From positions 1 to 21,874 of the forward strand of contig CAJWER010000018.1 of NCBI GenBank assembly GCA_913030785.1: DNA of 21,874 bases, read 5' to 3'. The DNA is from an uncultured Chloroflexota bacterium (GTDB taxonomy: Bacteria > Chloroflexota > Dehalococcoidia > Lucifugimonadales > CAJWER01). The position numbers and the translations under genes were made by a program. Below the pieces are notes generated by a model that had not been told where the DNA came from, made no database searches, and saw only the letters and a program-made list of their open reading frames with translations. Below are positions 1-5,582 of the stretch, piece after piece (the first letter of the stretch is position 1; every line of letters begins with the position of its first letter).

Positions 1-631
1 CCGCATCCCCCGGCGCCCACACAAGAACCTCGACTCCCACGGCAACCATTTCTCGGACCAGGTCGGCAAATCGAGCGTCTCCCGACGCCAGGACCAGCAC
101 GGTCCGCTCTGGATCGTGTCCGCAATCGCTGCGGCACTGTGACTCAATGTCATCATCCAGATCGTAAGCATCGTGCCAGATGCGAAATCCCAACTCATCC
201 AGCTGGTTTTCAGCAGCTACTTGCGCTGTATTCGTGAAAGCCTTCAGCAGGCGAGACCCGATGGTTTCAGTGAACCTTGCGGTAAGATAGTCCTGCATCA
301 AACCCCACTGGAAAGACAGGTCCTCCGGCGACACCGGGGCGCCCTGGAAGTCCCATGCCACGACCAGGCGTGAGCGGGTCCGGCCCACCGGGACCTGGTG
401 CGGCCGGCGTCTGAAGAACTCCGGGGTGATCCCCGCGTCGATCGCCAGAGAGTGGATAGCGGCGAGGGACGTGGCGCTCGGGGCGGTTGCTCCGATCTCC
501 CAGCGTGATAGCGTGTTAACCGGCACCCCCAACACGCTGGCCATGTCTGACTGCGACATCCCGAGGGAATCGCGTATCTGGAGAAGGCTCTGGGGGGCGA
601 ATATGAAGCTTCCGGATTTCACTGGTGTCAT
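1..631 (-). CDS. XRE-type HTH + NYN-domain (PIN-like nuclease) protein, 3' end outside window
   Basis: An open frame on the minus strand reads without a stop from ATG 631 to the left edge (210 residues visible). Residues about 14-60 form an XRE/Cro-type helix-turn-helix, with MSQSDMASVLGVPVNTLSRW as the recognition region. From about residue 88 the protein looks like a NYN domain (LabA/DUF88 type, PIN-like RNase fold): LVVAWDF with an early acidic residue, then LVLASGDARFADLVREM followed by GVEVLVWAPGDA, the usual S-G-D-x-x-F acidic-loop signature. NYN proteins are predicted metal-dependent ribonucleases; here the HTH suggests a DNA-targeted or self-regulating version. An in-frame ATG at 652 is possible, but neither start has a clear Shine-Dalgarno. 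A promoter at 666-638 would place transcription start at about 631, so I chose the leaderless start. It is divergent from the methylamine operon. Domain calls are good; function is unknown. Confidence 0.8.
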   Translation of the reverse strand, partial: MTPVKSGSFIFAPQSLLQIRDSLGMSQSDMASVLGVPVNTLSRWEIGATAPSATSLAAIHSLAIDAGITPEFFRRRPHQVPVGRTRSRLVVAWDFQGAPVSPEDLSFQWGLMQDYLTARFTETIGSRLLKAFTNTAQVAAENQLDELGFRIWHDAYDLDDDIESQCRSDCGHDPERTVLVLASGDARFADLVREMVAVGVEVLVWAPGDA

Positions 632-637
632 AATGTT

Positions 638-666
638 AGTGTATAATCCCATTTTATTTTTATCAA
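638..666 (-). promoter_or_regulatory. Putative sigma-70-type promoter of the HTH-NYN gene (leaderless)
   Basis: On the minus strand TTGATA (666-661) and TACACT (643-638) are separated by 17 bp. Transcription would begin around 632-631, which is the ATG itself. There is no ribosome binding site before either candidate ATG, which fits a leaderless mRNA. The region is locally AT-rich compared with its surroundings. This is prediction by eye only. Confidence 0.4.
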
Positions 667-679
667 CTGTTTTGTTGAT
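662..679. promoter_or_regulatory. Palindromic operator candidate overlapping the HTH-NYN -35 box
   Basis: The sequence ATCAAC-TGTTTT-GTTGAT is a perfect 6-bp inverted repeat with a 6-bp spacer. It overlaps the proposed -35 hexamer (666-661) of the HTH-NYN gene. XRE-family regulators bind such dyads and often repress their own promoter, so autoregulation is a reasonable inference. A short dyad can also occur by chance. Confidence 0.35.
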
Positions 680-767
680 TCCCAGGCACATATTGCGAAG
701 AGTACGGGGTCGCAATTAACCTGCGGATATCCAACGCCTAGCATGCTTGCCGTATGGCACCAGAACC

Positions 768-796
768 TTGCTACTCGTGGTAGCGGGTGCTATATT
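768..796 (+). promoter_or_regulatory. Putative promoter of the methylamine (mgs-gmaS-mgd) operon
   Basis: TTGCTA (768-773) and TATATT (791-796) are separated by exactly 17 bp, a good match to the sigma-70 consensus. Transcription would start near 803, leaving a leader of about 65 nt before the GTG start at 868. No better promoter was seen in the 632-867 intergenic region. Everything downstream to 10440 is on the same strand with small gaps, so this is the likeliest promoter of the eight-gene unit. Confidence 0.45.
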
Positions 797-812
797 TGTG
801 GCGCGAAAAGAG

Positions 813-843
813 GGGTGCAAGCTGACCGACTTGGCTAGCACCC
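813..843 (+). promoter_or_regulatory. 5' leader hairpin of the methylamine operon
   Basis: GGGTGC-a-AGC (813-822) can pair with GCT-a-GCACCC (834-843), giving a 9-bp stem with one internal A/A mismatch and an 11-nt loop. It lies between the predicted transcription start (about 803) and the ribosome binding site GGAGG at 853-857. No uridine tract follows, so it is not an intrinsic terminator. A role in leader stability or control is only a possibility. Confidence 0.3.
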
Positions 844-867
844 ACGCTCAATGGAGGGCCAGACCGA

Positions 868-1782
868 GTGTGTGGCATTAGCGGAATAATGCATAAGAAG
901 AGCAAGGCGAATGGCCTCGCTCCCATCGGCCGAGACCTGGTCAAAATGCTGGACTCCCTCGCCCACCGCGGAACGGACTCCACCGGCCTCACTGTGGCCG
1001 GGGAGGCCTTTGCGGAAGACCTTATCCTGCGCATCTGGACCGACGGCACGGACAGCGAGCAAGACGTGCTGGCCCGAGTGTCCGATGCAATCGGACGCAA
1101 GGGCGGCGTCGTGGGAACGAGCCAGGCATGGGGCGGATTCCTGCGCCTCACCGTCAATTATGAAGGCGAGGTCGCTGCCCTGGCCGAGACCCTGCTCGAC
1201 ACCGACGGCGTGGCGATCCACAGCATCGGTCGCTCATCCGAGACGGTCAAAGATGTCGGCACAGCCACGGAGATGGACCGGGCCCACTCTGTCAGCGACT
1301 TGATGGGAACCCACGGGATCGGCCACGTCCGGATGGCCACCGAGAGCATCGTAGACATCGGCCACGCCCACCCCTTCTGGGCCTACCCGTTCCCCGACGT
1401 CACCGTCGTCCACAACGGACAGCTCACCAACTACCACAGCATGAAAAGGAGATATGAAGACTCCGGACACCACTTCCAGACCCACAACGACTCCGAGTTG
1501 ATTGCGGTCTACCTCGCCGACAAGTTGGCGAGTGGAGAGACCCTGGACTCCGCGCTCCACGCGTCACTTGAAGACCTGGACGGCACGTTCACCTACCTTG
1601 TCTCTACCCAGAGCGGGATGGGGTACGCCAAGGACCGTTGGTCCGCCAAACCCCTGGTCCTGATGGAGACCGACGATGTGGTGGCCCTGGCCTCTGAAGA
1701 GGTCGCGCTTCGTAGCGTATTCTCGGATGAGATCGATCGCGTCGAGCCCCAGGAGAACGAGGTCATGACGTGGTCAGTTTAG
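868..1782 (+). CDS. mgsA: Class II glutamine amidotransferase subunit of N-methylglutamate synthase
   Basis: 304 residues with an N-terminal nucleophile amidotransferase domain. The GTG start at 868 puts the catalytic cysteine at position 2 (MCGISGI) and is preceded by GGAGG at 853-857, so the start is firm. Other family marks are AHRGTDSTG near residue 32, GHVRMAT, HNGQLTNY and the C-terminal SAKPLVLMETDDVVALASE. In ordinary glutamate synthase this domain strips the amide from glutamine. In the split MgsABC enzyme of methylotrophs it is expected to act on gamma-glutamylmethylamide and pass methylamine through a tunnel to the FMN subunit. It overlaps the next gene by 13 nt. Taken alone it could be part of a split, archaeal-type glutamate synthase; the gmaS and SoxBDAG-like genes downstream favour the methylamine role. 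Confidence 0.85.
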   Translation: MCGISGIMHKKSKANGLAPIGRDLVKMLDSLAHRGTDSTGLTVAGEAFAEDLILRIWTDGTDSEQDVLARVSDAIGRKGGVVGTSQAWGGFLRLTVNYEGEVAALAETLLDTDGVAIHSIGRSSETVKDVGTATEMDRAHSVSDLMGTHGIGHVRMATESIVDIGHAHPFWAYPFPDVTVVHNGQLTNYHSMKRRYEDSGHHFQTHNDSELIAVYLADKLASGETLDSALHASLEDLDGTFTYLVSTQSGMGYAKDRWSAKPLVLMETDDVVALASEEVALRSVFSDEIDRVEPQENEVMTWSV

Positions 1783-2453
1783 ACGCAGCGGAGTTGACAA
1801 CCCGCGAGCTGAATACGCGACTGAAGGAGTTGGCCGGGGCCGGCACCGAGGTCACGGTTATCAATCCGCAGGCCCAACACAACATCGCCGTTGGCATTCT
1901 GACCCCCTGCAAGATCACTATCGAAGGTAGCGTCGGGTACTACTCGGCGAGCCTGCTCGACGGACCAGAGGTGACCATTGACGGCAACGCCGGATGGGCC
2001 CTCGGCGAAAACCTGATGAGCGGTCGTATCTCCCTGTCACGTAGCGCAGGTGCCTCCCTGGCCGCCAGCATGAGGGGCGGCGAGATATACGTCGGCGGAA
2101 GTGCCGGAGCCCGGGCCGGGATCTCGATGAAGGGCGGCACTCTGCTGATAGGGGGAGACGCCGGGTTCCTTGCGGGCTTCATGATGCAAAAGGGCCGCAT
2201 TATTGTGTGCGGCGATGTCGGGGAAGCGGTGGGCGACTCCATGTACGAGGGGACCATCTACGTCGGCGGCTCCTACGGCTCCCTGGGCAACGACGCCAAA
2301 GTCGAGGAGATCACGGAGGACGAGCTGATAGTGCTCTGGGACTACCTGGAACGTAATGGCGTTAAGGGGAGGCCGCAGTTTACGAAAATAATCTCGGCGA
2401 AGCGACTCTACCACTACGACTCGCTTGAGCGCCTCGAAAAGGTGGTGGTCTAG
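1770..2453 (+). CDS. mgsB: GXGXG beta-helix subunit of N-methylglutamate synthase
   Basis: 227 residues corresponding to the C-terminal GXGXG (GltB alpha-subunit) domain of glutamate synthase as a stand-alone protein. The right-handed beta-helix repeat is obvious: G-x-x-G-x-x-x-G-x-x-M-x-x-G-x-I units recur every 19-21 residues between about 60 and 185 (for example SAGASLAASMRGGEIYVGG, then SAGARAGISMKGGTLLIGG). The domain is structural and packs between the amidotransferase and FMN domains. The GTG start at 1770 lies inside the end of mgsA (13-nt overlap) and the stop shares one base with the next GTG (TAGTG at 2451-2455), so translation of mgsA, mgsB and mgsC is probably coupled. Confidence 0.86.
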   Translation: MVSLDAAELTTRELNTRLKELAGAGTEVTVINPQAQHNIAVGILTPCKITIEGSVGYYSASLLDGPEVTIDGNAGWALGENLMSGRISLSRSAGASLAASMRGGEIYVGGSAGARAGISMKGGTLLIGGDAGFLAGFMMQKGRIIVCGDVGEAVGDSMYEGTIYVGGSYGSLGNDAKVEEITEDELIVLWDYLERNGVKGRPQFTKIISAKRLYHYDSLERLEKVVV

Positions 2454-3754
2454 TGGTATATCCAAGCAGCCAGATCATGACCCCATGGGTCATCGACGAT
2501 ATCCATGCAAAGGCGGAGCTTGGCCGGTACCGAATCCGAGGGTTCAGCACATTCCAGAAGGTGACGCACTTCGACGACCTGACGTTCCTCTCGACGGGGC
2601 TCACCCGCTTCCCCCTGGAGGGATACAAGGAAAAGTGCAACACAGTCACGACTATTGGGGCACGGTACGCCGCGCAGCCCCTTGTGCTCGACACACCGGT
2701 GTACATCTCCGGTATGAGCTATGGCGCCCTCTCGGCCAACGCCAAGACCGCCCTGGGCAAGGGCGCGGCCCTTACCGGGACTGCGAGCTGCACCGGAGAC
2801 GGTGGGATGCTGCAGTCGGAGCGAGACGCGTCGGACAAGCTTATCTACCAGGTTCTCCCCAGCCGCTACGGATTCGACCCGAACCATCTAGTGCAGGCCC
2901 AGGCTGTGGAGATCGTCGTCGGGCAAGGCGCTAAGCCCGGTACCGGCGGCATGCTCATGGGCGTAAAGGTTAGAGACGAGATCGCCGAGATGCGGGACCT
3001 GCCTGCAGGCATCGACCAGCGCTCCCCTGCCCGGCACCCCGACTGGCTCGGTCCCGACGACCTGGCGATGAAGATCGATCAACTCCGGGAGGCAACCGGC
3101 CACCAGGTGCCCATCCACGTCAAGCTCGGCGCGTGCCGTGTGGCGGACGATGTTAAGTTGGCGGCAAAGGCCGGGGCTGACGCGATCGTAATCGACAGCA
3201 TGGTGGCAGGGACTGGCGCGTCTGCGGAGGTGCTGTTGGACCACAGCGGCATCCCGACGGTGCCAGCCATTGTGATGGCGCGAGAGGCGCTGCGGGAACT
3301 GGGGCTGTACGGCAAGGTCAGCCTCATCATCTCGGGCGGTATCCGCAGCGGAGCGGATGCAGCCAAGGCGCTGGCTCTAGGAGCCGACGCCGTAGCCATC
3401 GGCCTGGCATCGCTAATAGCGCTCAACTGCAATAAGGACATACCAGAGGCAGACTTCGAGGCTGAGGTTGGGGTGCCCGCCGGATACTGTCACCACTGCC
3501 AGACCGGCAAGTGCCCCGTTGGCATCACGACTCAGGACCCAGAGCTGTCCAAGCGCCTGGACCCTGACGAGGGCGCCGAGCGCGTGGCGAATTTCATAAA
3601 CTCGATGACGATGGAGATGGCGCTGCTGACCAGGTCGCTCGGCAAAGGCGACGTACACAGCCTCGAGCCCGAGGATCTGGCCGCGCTGACCATCGAGGCA
3701 TCCGCCATGGCCCGAGTGCCCCTCGTGGGTACCAACAAGGTGTTCGGAGAGTAG
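2453..3754 (+). CDS. mgsC: FMN / Fe-S catalytic subunit of N-methylglutamate synthase (glutamate synthase-like)
   Basis: 433 residues of glutamate synthase FMN-binding domain. Visible marks are YISGMSYGALS near residue 84, GQGAKPGTGGML (158-168), the TIM-barrel phosphate-binding region IISGGIRSGADAAKALALGADAVAIG (292-317) and a cysteine cluster C346-x2-C349-x4-C354 (GYCHHCQTGKCPVGI) that would hold an iron-sulfur cluster. This subunit should perform the reductive transfer of methylamine onto 2-oxoglutarate to give N-methylglutamate, or of ammonia in a true glutamate synthase. The GTG start overlaps the mgsB stop by one base. After the stop, 129 bp separate it from gmaS, the longest gap in the operon. 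No glutamate synthase small subunit is present in the window; the electron donor is not encoded here. Confidence 0.87.
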   Translation: MVYPSSQIMTPWVIDDIHAKAELGRYRIRGFSTFQKVTHFDDLTFLSTGLTRFPLEGYKEKCNTVTTIGARYAAQPLVLDTPVYISGMSYGALSANAKTALGKGAALTGTASCTGDGGMLQSERDASDKLIYQVLPSRYGFDPNHLVQAQAVEIVVGQGAKPGTGGMLMGVKVRDEIAEMRDLPAGIDQRSPARHPDWLGPDDLAMKIDQLREATGHQVPIHVKLGACRVADDVKLAAKAGADAIVIDSMVAGTGASAEVLLDHSGIPTVPAIVMAREALRELGLYGKVSLIISGGIRSGADAAKALALGADAVAIGLASLIALNCNKDIPEADFEAEVGVPAGYCHHCQTGKCPVGITTQDPELSKRLDPDEGAERVANFINSMTMEMALLTRSLGKGDVHSLEPEDLAALTIEASAMARVPLVGTNKVFGE

Positions 3755-3883
3755 CCACTCACACTGCAAGAGGGTGTTTGGAAAGTAGCTGGCCCAAGAT
3801 TAGTCGGATATTCGGAAAAGCACAGCAGCCCCCCCCTTTTGATGACTTTACCCCACCGCGGGGCAGCCACAGGAGCCCACCAC

Positions 3884-5245
3884 ATGGCCACCAGGGAAGA
3901 TGTCCGCCGTCGAATGGAAGAGGACGGGATCGAGTATCTGCTGACGCAGTTCGTGGACATCCACGGCTCCGCCAAGGCCAAGATGGTGCCCGTGTCCCAC
4001 ATGGACGACGTGATCGACACCGGCGCGGGCTTCGCTGGCGCCGCGGTGCCGGGCCTCGGACAGGGGCCCCACTCCCACGACATGATGGCCCGCATAGACC
4101 TGGAGACCTATAGCATCCTCCCCTGGCGAGAGGGTGTCGCGAGTTTCTCCAGCGACCTGTTCGTCGACGACGAACCCCACCCTTATTGCTCCCGCCAGAA
4201 CCTCAAGCGTGTGCTCGGGGATGCGCGTGCGGCCGGGTATACGTTCCACGTCGGCATCGAACCCGAGCACTTCCTGGTTACGAGGAACGATGACGGCTCG
4301 ATCGAGGTCTGGGACCCCAACAAGGTCGACGACCTGGGCAAGCCATGCTACGACTTCAAGGGCATCTCCAACGTCATGGGCTACCTTCAGGACCTGATGG
4401 ATGGCATGGCCCGCGTAGGCTGGGATGTCTACCAGTCCGACCACGAGGACGCCAATGGTCAGTACGAGGTCAACTTCGTGTTCAGCGACGCTCTGACTAC
4501 CGCAGACCGCTACACGTTCTTCAAGATGATGACGAGCCAGTACGCCCAGAAGTACGGAGCAATAGCGACCCACATGGCGAAGCCATTCGCTGACAAGACC
4601 GGCAGCGGCGGCCACCTGCACTTCCACGTGGAGAATGCCGAGACCGGCGACAACCTGTTCCTCGACAACGACGACTCGCAGGGGCTCGGCCTCTCGGAGT
4701 TTGCCTACCACTTCATCGGCGGTATCTTCGATCACGCTCGGGCCCTGGCCGCCGTGACCTCGCCCACCGTGAACTGCTACAAGAGGCTGCAGGTCGGCGC
4801 GGGGCTGACGGGGACGCAGTCGGGATTCACATGGACTCCGGCTTTCATTTCATACGGCGACAACAACCGGACGCAGATGATTCGTACCGCCGGCCCAGGC
4901 CATTTGGAGGACCGTACGGTATCAGCGGCGTGCAACCCATACCTGGCGATGGCAGCCTATGTCGCGGCGGGGTTGGATGGCGTCAAGCGAAAGCTGGATC
5001 CCGGCAAGGCGACGATGGGAAACAACATGTACTTGCTTGGCCAAGATGAGATCTCCCGTAGAGGTGTCCGAACGCTGCCGCAGAGCCTTGCTGAGGCACT
5101 ATCGGAGCTGCGCAATGATGAGGTGGTACAAGGTGCGCTAGGGGTCATATACGATGAATTCGTGACCCTGAAAGAGGCGGAGTGGAACGAGTATCACAAG
5201 CAGGTCTCGTCCTGGGAGATAGACCGATACCTGACGATGTTCTAG
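3884..5245 (+). CDS. gmaS: Gamma-glutamylmethylamide synthetase (type III glutamine synthetase-like)
   Basis: 453 residues of glutamine synthetase fold, closest in pattern to the GmaS/GlnT class: FVDIHGSAKAKMVPV (23-37), metal/glutamate-site acids in IEPEHF (E126, E128) and SDHEDANGQYEVNF (E188, E195), the ATP/metal motif GSGGHLHFH (240-248) and the C-terminal ANPYL-like ACNPYLAMAAY. GmaS ligates methylamine to the gamma-carboxyl of glutamate using ATP, the first step of the NMG pathway in the cytoplasm. The ATG at 3884 is chosen because AGGAG (3871-3875) sits 8 nt upstream; a longer form from TTG 3839 has no such site. Family membership alone does not exclude glutamine synthesis. Its position between mgsABC and the SoxBDAG-like genes is the main argument for methylamine. 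Confidence 0.86.
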   Translation: MATREDVRRRMEEDGIEYLLTQFVDIHGSAKAKMVPVSHMDDVIDTGAGFAGAAVPGLGQGPHSHDMMARIDLETYSILPWREGVASFSSDLFVDDEPHPYCSRQNLKRVLGDARAAGYTFHVGIEPEHFLVTRNDDGSIEVWDPNKVDDLGKPCYDFKGISNVMGYLQDLMDGMARVGWDVYQSDHEDANGQYEVNFVFSDALTTADRYTFFKMMTSQYAQKYGAIATHMAKPFADKTGSGGHLHFHVENAETGDNLFLDNDDSQGLGLSEFAYHFIGGIFDHARALAAVTSPTVNCYKRLQVGAGLTGTQSGFTWTPAFISYGDNNRTQMIRTAGPGHLEDRTVSAACNPYLAMAAYVAAGLDGVKRKLDPGKATMGNNMYLLGQDEISRRGVRTLPQSLAEALSELRNDEVVQGALGVIYDEFVTLKEAEWNEYHKQVSSWEIDRYLTMF

Positions 5246-5249
5246 ATTC

Positions 5250-5292
5250 TTCCATATCAGTATGGAAAGTGCATGGGGCCGCGCCCCTTTGC
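5250..5292 (+). other. Two consecutive hairpins between gmaS and mgdB
   Basis: TTCCATA-TCAG-TATGGAA (5250-5267) is a perfect 7-bp stem with a 4-nt loop. It is followed by GGGGC-CGC-GCCCC (5275-5287), extended by GCA/TGC (5271-5273 with 5290-5292). They fill the 73-bp gap before the Shine-Dalgarno of mgdB. No T-run follows, so full termination is unlikely. An mRNA processing or stability element separating the synthesis half (mgs-gmaS) from the oxidation half (mgd) is possible. The second hairpin resembles half of the repeat family at 15105-15146 and 19248-19380. Confidence 0.45.
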
Positions 5293-5318
5293 ATCTTTGT
5301 TGAGGAACAAATACGAAC

Positions 5319-5582
5319 ATGGCATTTCTAATCGGATGCCCCAACTGTGGGGAACGCAACGTCTACGAGTTCCAGTTCGGCGGAGAGTTAGTGGTCCGGC
5401 CTAAACCAGACGCCACCACTTCGGAATGGACCAAGTACTTCTACGTACGCCGCAACGTGGCGGGAGACCAGCGCGAGTGGTGGTACCACAAGCTGGGCTG
5501 CCGGAAATGGTTCGTAGCCCTGCGAGACACCAACACCAATAAGGTCCACGAGACATCGTGGCCGCATGAGGCCCTATCCTAG
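5319..5582 (+). CDS. mgdB: SoxD-like delta subunit (zinc) of N-methylglutamate dehydrogenase
   Basis: 87 residues, the normal size for SoxD. The zinc site is complete: C7-P-N-C10-G at the N terminus and H57-K-L-G-C61-R-K-W-F later. The sequence R-x-x-E-W-W-Y-H-x-x-G-C-R-x-W-F is diagnostic of the delta subunit of heterotetrameric sarcosine oxidase and its relatives. GAGGA at 5302-5306 precedes the ATG. The stop codon TAG is followed directly by the ATG of the alpha subunit with no spacer, implying coupled translation and assembly. The delta subunit helps hold the complex together; it is not catalytic. Confidence 0.92.
   Translation: MAFLIGCPNCGERNVYEFQFGGELVVRPKPDATTSEWTKYFYVRRNVAGDQREWWYHKLGCRKWFVALRDTNTNKVHETSWPHEALS

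Noticed and set aside
173..719. Two plus-strand frames (173-373 and 426-719) at the left end
   Set aside because: They lie opposite the HTH-NYN gene, have no recognisable domains and no ribosome binding sites.
868..3754. Ordinary archaeal-type split glutamate synthase
   Set aside because: Possible from the domains alone; rejected as first choice because the operon continues into gmaS and SoxBDAG-type genes.
3848..4735. Long minus-strand open frame of 295 codons opposite gmaS
   Set aside because: A shadow of the GC-rich gmaS codons; composition is V/G/H-rich with no family motifs.
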